64,000 nucleotides of DNA from Enhygromyxa salina (lineage in GTDB: Bacteria; Myxococcota_A; Polyangia; Nannocystales; Nannocystaceae): contig NZ_PVNL01000019.1 of the NCBI RefSeq assembly GCF_002994635.1, positions 1-64,000 on the forward strand, read 5' to 3'. A program made the translations under genes and the position numbers. Within the stretch, counting starts at the first letter, position 1. Every line of letters starts with the position of its first letter. Below are positions 1 to 8,060 of the stretch, in pieces. The notes under the pieces are model-generated. The model was not told where the DNA came from. It did not search any database and saw only the letters and a list, made by a program, of their open reading frames with translations.

Positions 1-2022
1 CCCCCCCAACCGCTCCGGTCGAGCCCGCACCGCGAGCTCAAGATCCCCCCGAGCAAGCCCAAGCTCACCGCGCTCACGCAGCAACTCCCCCCGATAGCAA
101 TAGGTCGCCTCAGCATCAATATACAAATAGTGCGCTTTCCCCTCCTCCCACAACTCCAGCGCCCGGTCCCCACGCCCAAGCAGCATCGCCGCCGCTCCCG
201 CGCCGACATACCCCCACCGCGTACGGGTCGCGTACCAGATCCGCTCAAACAGCACAAACGCCCGCTCATACTCACCACGCCACATCAGCAACTCGGCAGC
301 GTAAGTAACAAAAAACGGAACCGCCGGATACTCAGCAGCCAGCCGCTCAAATTCACGGATGACCTCATCGAGCGGCCGGTGACAAGCCTGCAATTGCAGA
401 AGCTCCGCGCGGTGACGCGGCGACTCGATCTCCAGCCACCGCAGCGAGCCATCCTCACTCGCCGTCGTCAGTCGCTTCGAGCGGTTGCCCCCGAGTCGCC
501 CAAGCGCCCGCGCGATGCTGTTGACCGCTGTCTGATGATCGGCCTTCGTATCGCCAGGCGCATCGTCACCAAGCAGCGCACGAATGTTCGTGTCGACAAT
601 AAACCAAGTATCGTGATCGATCCGCCGATTCGGCGTATGGTGCTCCTCAACCAGCGCGCGCAGCAGCTGCCAGGCCGGAAAGTCGCCGATCGAGACCTCA
701 TTGACCTCAAAGCGCGCCGCCGAGTACTCACCCTGCTGATCGAGAATCTCCGCCCGCCACAGCCGCGCTTCGTCATCGCGCGGGTCGAGCTCCAGCGCGC
801 GCACCAGCAGCGCGAGCCCCTCACCCGACCGGCCACCGAGGTGCATCGCAATCCCAAGCGTGCGCAAGGCCGCGGCGTCACTGGGATCATCGACCAGCAG
901 CCCCCGAGCCAGCGAAGCGGCGCCCTCATGCTCACCGCGCCACAGCCTGGACGTCGCAAGCTCCAGGCTCGCCTCCCGACGAGTGCGCTCATGAGCACCG
1001 GGGTGCTCACGCACGATCAGCTCCAGAGTAGCCTCGGCGAGCAAAAAATCACCCGCCTCACGCTGCATTCGAGCCGTCGCCAGCAGCTGCTCGGGCCGCC
1101 GCGCCAGCCCAAGCATGCGCGTCGCGGCCGACCGAGTGAGCTCATGATCACGAGCAGCCGCGGCGACATACGCAAGTCGAAAGTGGACATCGAACGCGCT
1201 CGCGTCCTCGCCCGCGTCGCTGGCCGCAACCGCCAGCAGCGGCGCCGCGAGCTTGGGCTGACCCAGCAACTCGAGCAGCTCCCCAGCATGACGGGCGTCG
1301 TTGCCATCGCGCACACATGCAGCCAACCGCTCGGCGCTAGCCTGAGCACGAGCGACATCGCCCCGATAGGCGGCCATCATCGCGGCACACGCGAGCGCGC
1401 CCCGGCTGTCATCGGCCTCGATCAAATCAGCATGTCGCCCCCACCACGCGAGCGCGCGCTCGAACGCGCCGCTCGCAAGCCACAGCGCAACACCAAATTG
1501 CGCGAGCGTGGATGGCCTCAGCCGCTCACTCGCGCCGGCCAGAGCCGCCTCGATACTCGCAATCTCATCCGCGGAGAGCTCCGCAGCGTCTCGGACACGA
1601 GCGGCGCCACCCAGCAACTCGTCGACAACCACAATCGCATGATTCGAGCTCACCCCCGACCCACCAAATACCCGCATGTCCTCGAGTTCGCTGATCAACG
1701 CCCGCGCGTCGGCGAGCCAGGCCCGCGCGGGTGGTGAACGCAGCAAGCAGCGCTCCACAGCCTTGCTCAACCGCGCGAGCGTGGCCTGATCGGGGCAGGG
1801 AAGCCCCCGCACACGCAGCGCCGCCGGGCGATGCGGATCGATCGAAGCCTCCACTCGAAACCACGTGTCGCTGGGCGCCCGATACAAGAACTCGACGCCC
1901 CGAGTGTTGGCGCGCAGGCTGACGGGTCGCACGCCCGGCGGCCAGGCAGCCATCCACGCTGGGATCGCCAAGCGCGGGCGGGGGCCGGCGTGATGCGAAG
2001 GGGTTGGCTCGTGCTCTCGCAT
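1..2022 (-). CDS. TPR-like repeat protein, 3' part outside window
   Basis: An open frame of 674 codons runs from an ATG at 2022 to the left edge without a stop, so the C-terminus is missing. The product is rich in Ala, Leu, Glu and Arg. From about residue 170 it shows helix-pair repeats such as LRTLGIAMHLGGRSGEGLAL and LWRAEILDQQGEYSAARFEV, typical of TPR proteins that act as protein-binding scaffolds. There is no signal peptide or membrane segment. An in-frame stop lies about 27 bases upstream of the ATG, which fixes the 5' limit; no Shine-Dalgarno is visible. The opposite strand is also open here, but its product is Arg/Pro/Gln-rich and looks like a shadow. Function is unknown; TPR class is inferred from repeat pattern. 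Confidence 0.72.
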   Translation of the reverse strand, partial: MREHEPTPSHHAGPRPRLAIPAWMAAWPPGVRPVSLRANTRGVEFLYRAPSDTWFRVEASIDPHRPAALRVRGLPCPDQATLARLSKAVERCLLRSPPARAWLADARALISELEDMRVFGGSGVSSNHAIVVVDELLGGAARVRDAAELSADEIASIEAALAGASERLRPSTLAQFGVALWLASGAFERALAWWGRHADLIEADDSRGALACAAMMAAYRGDVARAQASAERLAACVRDGNDARHAGELLELLGQPKLAAPLLAVAASDAGEDASAFDVHFRLAYVAAAARDHELTRSAATRMLGLARRPEQLLATARMQREAGDFLLAEATLELIVREHPGAHERTRREASLELATSRLWRGEHEGAASLARGLLVDDPSDAAALRTLGIAMHLGGRSGEGLALLVRALELDPRDDEARLWRAEILDQQGEYSAARFEVNEVSIGDFPAWQLLRALVEEHHTPNRRIDHDTWFIVDTNIRALLGDDAPGDTKADHQTAVNSIARALGRLGGNRSKRLTTASEDGSLRWLEIESPRHRAELLQLQACHRPLDEVIREFERLAAEYPAVPFFVTYAAELLMWRGEYERAFVLFERIWYATRTRWGYVGAGAAAMLLGRGDRALELWEEGKAHYLYIDAEATYCYRGELLRERGELGLARGDLELAVRARPERLGG

Positions 2023-2110
2023 GCGTCGCAAGGCGGGCAGCCTCGAACGCTACGCTATGCCCTGCGCGCAGGCACATCAAGCAGGGTGCCCGCGGGTGGT
2101 GCTCGCGCGC

Positions 2111-2116
2111 TACCAT
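2111..2116 (+). promoter_or_regulatory. -10-like TACCAT, leaderless start
   Basis: TACCAT ends 6 nt before the ATG at 2123. This TANNNT spacing recurs through the window and implies transcription starting at or next to the start codon. No -35 element is clear. Confidence 0.5.
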
Positions 2117-2122
2117 GCGCGG

Positions 2123-2974
2123 ATGACCACGCAGCGTCGGTTCGTGAGCGCAGGCCTCCTCTTGCTACTCGGCGCCTGCGGGTCTGGCTCGGCCGACAGC
2201 GGCACCGGCGAGTCGGCGAGCACCAACCCCGAGACGAGCGACGCGACCAGCACGAGCACCAACTCCGAGACGAGCGACGAGACCACGACGAGCACGCAGC
2301 CCGAGACCACCGACGACGGAGACCTGCCCGGTTTCACCGAGTGCGACATGTTCGCGCAGGACTGCCCCGACGGTGAGAAGTGTGTGCCGTTCGCGGAGAA
2401 CGGTCCAAGCTGGGACAACGCCAAGTGCGTGCCGGTCACCGGCGCAGGCGCCCCCGGGGAGCCATGCACGACCGACGGCATCGTCGCGGCCAACGACGAC
2501 TGCGACGCGACCAGCTTCTGCTTTGGCTACGACCAAGACAACGCGGGCGGGCGCTGCCATCCGTTTTGTACCGGTGACATCACCATGCCCGAGTGTATTG
2601 ACGGCTGGGTGTGCTCGGTCCCGGCTCAGGGTCCGTCAGTCTGCGTCCAGGAGTGCGACCCGCTCGCCGACAATTGCGGGGCCGGCTCGGAGTGCGTGTG
2701 GACCGGCTCGCTGTTCACGTGCATCGACGAGGGCGAGGCGGCCGCGGCCGGGGAAGCCTGCATGTTCGTCAATGACTGCGCGTCCGGCCTGCTGTGCGCG
2801 AACAGCCAGGCTGTCGATGGCTGCGCTGACGACGGCTGCTGCACACCCTTTTGCAGCCTGATGGCGGGCGACGGTCCGTGTCAGATGCTCAACCCCGCGC
2901 ACTCGTGCGAGCCGTTCTTCATGCGGGCGCCGATCGGCTATGAGGACGTCGGCGCCTGCGTGCTCGCGCCCTGA
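2123..2974 (+). CDS. Cys-rich secreted lipoprotein
   Basis: 283 aa. The N-terminus has a basic n-region, a Leu-rich core and lipobox LGAC with the lipidated Cys at residue 19. A Ser/Thr/Glu/Asp linker (about residues 20-70) follows, then a Cys-rich globular part with about 24 Cys, including CPDGEKCVPF and CASGLLC motifs. Paired Cys spacing suggests disulfides outside the cytoplasm. Proteins of this layout are abundant in myxobacteria and their function is unknown. An upstream in-frame ATG at 2021 would bury the signal peptide, so the ATG at 2123 is preferred; TACCAT ends 6 nt before it. The next gene starts 110 bp downstream in the same direction. Confidence 0.85.
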   Translation: MTTQRRFVSAGLLLLLGACGSGSADSGTGESASTNPETSDATSTSTNSETSDETTTSTQPETTDDGDLPGFTECDMFAQDCPDGEKCVPFAENGPSWDNAKCVPVTGAGAPGEPCTTDGIVAANDDCDATSFCFGYDQDNAGGRCHPFCTGDITMPECIDGWVCSVPAQGPSVCVQECDPLADNCGAGSECVWTGSLFTCIDEGEAAAAGEACMFVNDCASGLLCANSQAVDGCADDGCCTPFCSLMAGDGPCQMLNPAHSCEPFFMRAPIGYEDVGACVLAP

Positions 2975-3070
2975 AACCTCGCTGCCAACCGGCGCTTCAG
3001 ATCCCACTCGGCTGGCGCGTACGCGTTGACGTTGGCGTAGCCCAGTCGAGAGCACCGGGGCTCGTCCTGC

Positions 3071-3076
3071 TACTCT
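3071..3076 (+). promoter_or_regulatory. -10-like TACTCT
   Basis: TACTCT ends 8 nt before the GTG at 3085. The intervening bases also contain GGGAG, so a short Shine-Dalgarno may exist as well. Confidence 0.5.
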
Positions 3077-3084
3077 GGGAGCGC

Positions 3085-5610
3085 GTGGAGCCGCAGCAAG
3101 CAGCGACGATCGTCGGCACCGATCGCAAGCCGTGGCGGTGGTTGGCGGCCTGCTCGCTGTGCGCGTCGCTCGGGTGCGGACCAGCAACGCCAGCCGCCGA
3201 TCCACACCCAACGCTGCAGGCCCAGCGCCCCGCGAAGAACCTCGAGCTCGACCCCGCCTCGGACTGGGAGCGAGCGCCCTACACCGGGTGGACCCGAGCC
3301 CACTACGAGGCCGTGTTCGCTCGCTTGCTGCTGGGCTTCGTCGCCCACCGCTCCCCGGCGGGCGCCCGCACCCGCTACCCAGGCGGCGACGAGCTGCCCG
3401 CGTCGATGGAGGGGGCGATCCGCATGCTCCCGGCCTTGGGTGCCTGGCTGGCGTGCGACTGCAACCCCGATCGCGTCCGGGTGAACGACCAGGAGTTCGA
3501 CGTGGCCACGCTCGCGCGCGACATCGTCAGCAACGGCACCAACCCGGCCAGCGCCGACTACTGGTACCCGATCGGCAAGGGCTGGGCCCAGCGCAAGGTC
3601 GAGGCCGCGAGCGTGGCGGAGTTCTTGGTCCACACCCGCGCGCGCGTGTGGGAAAACCTCGACCCGTTCGAGCAGGCCCGGATCATGTTGTGGCTGCGCG
3701 CCGCCGACGAGCCGCTGGCGGCCAACTGGCTCGGGTTTCAGATCGCCCGCAACAGCGCCCGCGTGGCGTTTGATCGGCCGGTCCCCCGCGGCGCGCTCGA
3801 GCGCCAGCTCGACCTGCTCGAGGCCGATTACGTGGGCGACGGGTTCTACGGTGACGGCGCCCCGCAGCGGTTCGACTGGTACAACGCGTTCGTCATCCAC
3901 CCGGAGCTCACGTTCTGGCGGGCGGCGATCGAGCATGAGGGTGCGCGCGAGCAGGCGCGAGCGCATCGGGTCGCCGCGCGGACCGAGGCGTTCCTGCGCC
4001 AGCTGCCCTACCTGTTCGACAGCGAGGGACGGGTACCGCCGCTGGGTCGCTCGCTGGCCTACCGCAGCGCCGTGCTGGCGGCGCTGCACAGCTCGGTGGT
4101 GGCCGGCGATCATTTCGTCGAGCCAGGCCTCGCCCGGCGCATGAGCTCGGGCAACCTGCGCTTTCACGTGCAGGCGGGCATGTTCGACGACGAGCACGTC
4201 CTGACCCGCGGCCACCACGGCGAGCAGCCGCTGGTGCTCGAGAATTACGTCCGGCCAGGTTCGCAGTACTTCATGACCCGCGCGCTCGGGGTCTTGGCCC
4301 TGCCGCCGACGCACGCGTTTTGGACCACGCCCGAGCAGCCGCTGCCGGCCGATCTTGGCGACTTCGTGCGCGCGATCCCAGCGATCGGCTGGATGATCGA
4401 GCACGACAAAGACGGCGCCGGGCTGGTGCTCCACAACGTCGGCTCGAGCACCCGCAAGGCCAGCTATCACGATCGCTACAAGAAGCTCAGCTACGCGGCG
4501 GCGACATGGTTTGCGAGCGAGACCGAGGGCGCGCGGCCCTACGACGCGACGCTGGTCAGCGCGCTGCATCGGCGGTTCGAGATGCGGCGCGCGGGCGCGA
4601 ACGCGTGGGCGGTGGCGCCGGGGTTGGCGTGGTCGCGCTATGCGATCGCGCCCGAGCGCCTCGGCGAGACGTCGGCCAAGCTGCCGGTCGACTGGATCTC
4701 GAGCGCGGTGCTCACGTCGTCGGTGTCGCTGGATCCGACCCCCGCGGACCCGGCCCCAAACACGAGCGTGCGGGTCAGCTGCGTGTACCCGGCCATGAAC
4801 TCGGCCGCGCGCGCCTACGAGGGCAGCCTGGCGCTGATCGATCGCGGGTTGATCGATCACGGCCAGACCGACGCGGGCTCGCCGTGGTGGTACATGCAAA
4901 CCAGCGAGGGGGTGGGCGCGGGCGCGGTGTTGCTGGCCGGGCTCCACGGCTGGACGCGCGCGGGGCCGCGGCTGGACTGGACTGGACCAGCCCAACACGT
5001 GCTCGGTGGCGAGGCCGTGTGGATCGGGCTTGGCGTCGATCAGGCGTCTCCACGATCGAGCTGCTTCGCGAGCTTGCAGCGCGTGTCGGCCGAGCCGTTT
5101 GATCCGGCGGCGGTGCTCGCCGCGGCGCCAGTTGTCGAGCTCGAGGGGAGTCACGCAACGGTTCGCTGGGCGGACGGTGGGCTGGGTTGGGTCGACCTCG
5201 CGCGCAAGCCAGGTGAGCGCACGCTGGCGCTCGGACCCGTGCGGCTGACGGGTCCGCTGCGCATGGCGAGCAGCTCTGAGCGCGATGGGGTGCGCACGGT
5301 CGTGGGTCACGGCCTTCGCACCCTCACGGACGAGCGCGGTCCGCTGCTACAGGCGACCCAAGGCCCCGTGACCCTCGCGTGTCAGATCGAGGCGAAGCGC
5401 CTGCGCTGCGAGATCGACAGGCCGTCGTCGGTCAATCTCGGACCCGACGCGGGCCCGGCCACGCTGCGCTGGCAGGCCTCAGGCTGGTCGGGGGGCCCGA
5501 CGACGAGCACGGAAGCCCACACGGTCACGTCCTCCAAGACCGGGTGGATCGCCCTCGACCCGCCGCCGCATGTGACGAGCACCGTGATCTTCGAGCTGAC
5601 GGTCGGGTAG
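3085..5610 (+). CDS. DUF2264-family lipoprotein
   Basis: 841 aa with a GTG start. A signal peptide ends at lipobox SLGC (Cys31). The mature N-terminal two thirds match the DUF2264 pattern: a long helical domain with NWLGFQIARNSAR, then YVGDGFYGDGAPQRFDWYNA and FVIHPELTFW, recalling alpha/alpha-toroid carbohydrate-active enzymes. The C-terminal third (about 560-841) is predicted beta-rich. Established knowledge: DUF2264 is uncharacterised and often found near polysaccharide-use genes; most members are about 600 aa, so the C-terminal region is an extension. Inference: an outer-membrane or periplasmic enzyme acting on a sugar polymer. Its stop codon overlaps the -10-like element of the next gene. 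Confidence 0.82.
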   Translation: MEPQQAATIVGTDRKPWRWLAACSLCASLGCGPATPAADPHPTLQAQRPAKNLELDPASDWERAPYTGWTRAHYEAVFARLLLGFVAHRSPAGARTRYPGGDELPASMEGAIRMLPALGAWLACDCNPDRVRVNDQEFDVATLARDIVSNGTNPASADYWYPIGKGWAQRKVEAASVAEFLVHTRARVWENLDPFEQARIMLWLRAADEPLAANWLGFQIARNSARVAFDRPVPRGALERQLDLLEADYVGDGFYGDGAPQRFDWYNAFVIHPELTFWRAAIEHEGAREQARAHRVAARTEAFLRQLPYLFDSEGRVPPLGRSLAYRSAVLAALHSSVVAGDHFVEPGLARRMSSGNLRFHVQAGMFDDEHVLTRGHHGEQPLVLENYVRPGSQYFMTRALGVLALPPTHAFWTTPEQPLPADLGDFVRAIPAIGWMIEHDKDGAGLVLHNVGSSTRKASYHDRYKKLSYAAATWFASETEGARPYDATLVSALHRRFEMRRAGANAWAVAPGLAWSRYAIAPERLGETSAKLPVDWISSAVLTSSVSLDPTPADPAPNTSVRVSCVYPAMNSAARAYEGSLALIDRGLIDHGQTDAGSPWWYMQTSEGVGAGAVLLAGLHGWTRAGPRLDWTGPAQHVLGGEAVWIGLGVDQASPRSSCFASLQRVSAEPFDPAAVLAAAPVVELEGSHATVRWADGGLGWVDLARKPGERTLALGPVRLTGPLRMASSSERDGVRTVVGHGLRTLTDERGPLLQATQGPVTLACQIEAKRLRCEIDRPSSVNLGPDAGPATLRWQASGWSGGPTTSTEAHTVTSSKTGWIALDPPPHVTSTVIFELTVG

Positions 5611-5613
5611 ACT
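5608..5613 (+). promoter_or_regulatory. -10-like TAGACT
   Basis: TAGACT ends 7 nt before the ATG at 5621 and its first three bases are the stop codon of the preceding gene. Confidence 0.5.
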
Positions 5614-5620
5614 CCGGCCC

Positions 5621-5827
5621 ATGCAAAAGTACGCGCTCGCGCTGACCATGGCCCTGACCTTCGCGTTCACGGCCGTCGCCTGTGACAAGAAGGATGAGAA
5701 GGCCGACGACAAGGCCGACAAGGCCGACGACAAGAAGGGTGACGACAAGGCCGACGACAAGGCCGACGACAAGGCCGACGACAAGGCCGACGACAAGGCC
5801 GACGACAAGGAAGACGGCGGCTGGTAG
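5621..5827 (+). CDS. Small Asp/Lys-repeat lipoprotein
   Basis: 68 aa. The signal peptide MQKYALALTMALTFAFTAVAC has lipobox AVAC with Cys21. The whole mature part is a charged low-complexity tail made of DDKA units and ends in EDGGW. The tail would be disordered and could be a spacer, a surface coat or a counter-ion polymer; function is unknown. The DNA is a tandem 12-bp repeat, so length may vary between strains. It sits between the DUF2264 lipoprotein and the cytochrome gene, 14 nt before the latter, suggesting co-transcription with it. Confidence 0.8.
   Translation: MQKYALALTMALTFAFTAVACDKKDEKADDKADKADDKKGDDKADDKADDKADDKADDKADDKEDGGW
5741..5810 (+). repeat. Tandem 12-bp repeat encoding DDKA
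   Basis: Five perfect copies of gacgacaaggcc plus a partial sixth, in frame with the small lipoprotein. The unit is a multiple of 3, so slippage would change tail length without a frameshift. Confidence 0.9.
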
Positions 5828-5841
5828 TCGCGCCGCAGCGA

Positions 5842-7914
5842 GTGATCGTCGTCGCCTGTGTGGCGGGGGCGCTGCTCGGCTGTAGCGAGCCCGAGCCGGT
5901 CGCGGCCGACGTCGAGCACGACGTCATCGAGGACGCTCCAGATCCCCACGCCGACGCCCGGGCTCGCTTGCTCGAGCTCGAGCGAGCACAGCGGGAGCAG
6001 CTCGACTTTGCGACGATCCCTGCCTCGGATCAGCGGCTCGGGTCCAACCCCTACCGGGTGATCGCGCTGCCGGATCGTCGGTTCGCGGGCCTGCTGCGCG
6101 GCGCCGATCAGCTCGTCGTGTTCGACGAGCACGGCGCGGTGCTCCACACGGCCGCGACGCCGCACGATCCAACCGACGTGGCCGCGCGGGGCGGGGAGCT
6201 CCTGGTCGTGGGGACCGGTGAGGCTCGAGTGGTGCGCTACGACGCGAGCACCCTCGAGCGACTCGGCGATGTCGCGCTACCCAACAGCCTGGCCCCGCGG
6301 GCGATCGCGGCCACGCCCGACGTCGTGTGGGTCGCCGACGAGGGGCACGGCCAGCTGCACCGCTTGCGCCCTGGTGACGGCGGCGAGCTCGAGGTGGTCG
6401 AGCGACAGGCCTACTGTCGCGGACCGATCGCGCTGCATGCCGAGCCCGAGCTGCTGCTTGGCAACTGCCTGCTCGACCATCGGATCCGCGTCGACCGGAT
6501 CATTGATGGCGAGCTGCACCCGCTCGAGGGCCCGCGTCACGACGGGCCGATCTGGTCGTTCGAGCTGGGCCGTGCTGATGCGCAGGGGGTCCGGTTGCTG
6601 GCGCTCACGGGCGTCGAGGACCACCCGCTCGAGCGCCGCGACGGCGGCTTTGGCTACATCGACTCGTTCGTGTTCATCTACGCGCTGCGCGAGTCCAGCG
6701 TCGAGCGACTGACGAGCGTCAATGTCTCGGAGCTCGGGGTGGTCACGCCCAAGTGGTCGCAGTGGCTGGATGACGCTCAGACCGATCCCACGCCGACCTT
6801 GCGGCTGGCTGGCTACGCGACACCCGAGCTGCTGACCCTGCGCTGGGCCAACGGCTTCGACGCGGCCCCCGAGGTCGCGCGCGGCCCTGGCCTGCCCGGG
6901 ACCACCGACGCCGCGCTGCTCGGAAACAATGAGCTGTGGGCCGCTGATCCGCTGCTGGATCGCTGGCTGCACCTCACCGCCGAAGGCGCCTCTGGCCCCG
7001 CCGCGACGCCCGATGATCGCAGCTTCGAGGAGCGGCTTGGCGAGGCCCTGGTGTTCACGGCCGCGATGGCGCCGTGGAACCCCGCGACCGGCAAGCGCAG
7101 CCGCTTCACCTGCGAGACCTGCCACTTCGAGGGGCGCGGTGACGGTCGCGTGCACTTCACGGGTCGAGAGTTCGAGGGCCGCCCGGTCCATGCGAGCAGC
7201 AAGCCGCTGCTGGGCCTGTTCCCCAACCGCCCCCACTTCAGCCGCGCGCTCGATCGAACCACGACCAAGATGATCGACAACGAGTTTGGCGTGGCCAACC
7301 GGCACAGCGGCCGCGAGCCGTGGTTTGCGCTCGACGTCGACACCCTCCCGTGGTTGGCCCAGCTCCCGGGTTGGCCCGAACAGGGCGTCGACGGGGAGAC
7401 CCTGCGCCGGGCGTTGCTGCGGTTCTTGATCCGGTGGTCGATGCCCAGCAACCCCGTGACGCGTAGCCGCGACCAGTTCGAGCCGCTCGAGGCCCAGGGC
7501 GCCACATTGTTCGCGCGCTACTGCGAGGGCTGTCACCAGGCCCGGCTCGTCGCCGATGATCCCAGCACCCGCGTCGCGCTGGGGCCCGGCGGTGACCTCG
7601 AGCCGTGGCGGCGGTTGATCTTCGCCGCAAACGCGCCGCTGATCTGGGCCAGCGACGCCTACGCCCAGACCGGCATTGTCCCGTGGGTGCACCCGGACGG
7701 GGCGCGGGTGCCCGCCCTGCGACGGCTGTATCTGAAGTGGCCCTACTTCACCAACGGCGGCGCCGACAGCCTGGACGCCGTGCTCGAGGGGGTGCGCCTG
7801 CGCGAGGATTTCGGCGACTCGTGCGATCACGAGCTGGGCCCCGCGAGCGGTGCGGCCGTGGGTCTCGACAATGAGCAGCGCGCGGCCTTGCTCGCGTTCA
7901 TGCGGCTGCTGTGA
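5842..7914 (+). CDS. Two-haem c-type cytochrome lipoprotein with propeller-like N-terminus
   Basis: 690 aa with a GTG start. A short signal peptide ends in lipobox LLGC (Cys14). Residues about 60-390 contain WD/NHL-like beta-strand repeats, for example VVWVADEGHGQLHRLRPGDG. Two haem c attachment motifs follow: CETCH at residue 424 and CEGCH at 561. The C-terminal part resembles the paired cytochrome domains of di-haem peroxidases and MauG-like proteins, but no axial ligand can be assigned safely. Likely role is periplasmic or surface electron transfer, perhaps with a substrate-binding propeller. The signal n-region is unusually poor in basic residues. It starts 14 nt after the Asp/Lys-repeat gene, suggesting co-transcription. 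Confidence 0.8.
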   Translation: MIVVACVAGALLGCSEPEPVAADVEHDVIEDAPDPHADARARLLELERAQREQLDFATIPASDQRLGSNPYRVIALPDRRFAGLLRGADQLVVFDEHGAVLHTAATPHDPTDVAARGGELLVVGTGEARVVRYDASTLERLGDVALPNSLAPRAIAATPDVVWVADEGHGQLHRLRPGDGGELEVVERQAYCRGPIALHAEPELLLGNCLLDHRIRVDRIIDGELHPLEGPRHDGPIWSFELGRADAQGVRLLALTGVEDHPLERRDGGFGYIDSFVFIYALRESSVERLTSVNVSELGVVTPKWSQWLDDAQTDPTPTLRLAGYATPELLTLRWANGFDAAPEVARGPGLPGTTDAALLGNNELWAADPLLDRWLHLTAEGASGPAATPDDRSFEERLGEALVFTAAMAPWNPATGKRSRFTCETCHFEGRGDGRVHFTGREFEGRPVHASSKPLLGLFPNRPHFSRALDRTTTKMIDNEFGVANRHSGREPWFALDVDTLPWLAQLPGWPEQGVDGETLRRALLRFLIRWSMPSNPVTRSRDQFEPLEAQGATLFARYCEGCHQARLVADDPSTRVALGPGGDLEPWRRLIFAANAPLIWASDAYAQTGIVPWVHPDGARVPALRRLYLKWPYFTNGGADSLDAVLEGVRLREDFGDSCDHELGPASGAAVGLDNEQRAALLAFMRLL

Positions 7915-8060
7915 TGGCGTGGTGTTCGAGCCCGAACCGCTGCAAAAAACCGTGGTGATCTTTGTCATCCACAATCGCGGCTGCAAGCGCGGTTTCTCGC
8001 GTGTCAGCGGTCGTCCAGCGACGCCACCAACGCTATGCTCGGGCCATCGGGCGGGAGCGG

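Noticed and set aside
130-1737. Plus-strand open frame of 535 codons
   Set aside because: Arg/Pro/Gln-rich and without domain; the minus strand carries an Ala/Leu/Glu-rich TPR-like frame that runs 674 codons from a plausible ATG.
3070-5310. Minus-strand open frame of 746 codons
   Set aside because: Antisense to the DUF2264 gene, rich in Arg, His and Ala with no domain; a by-product of high GC.
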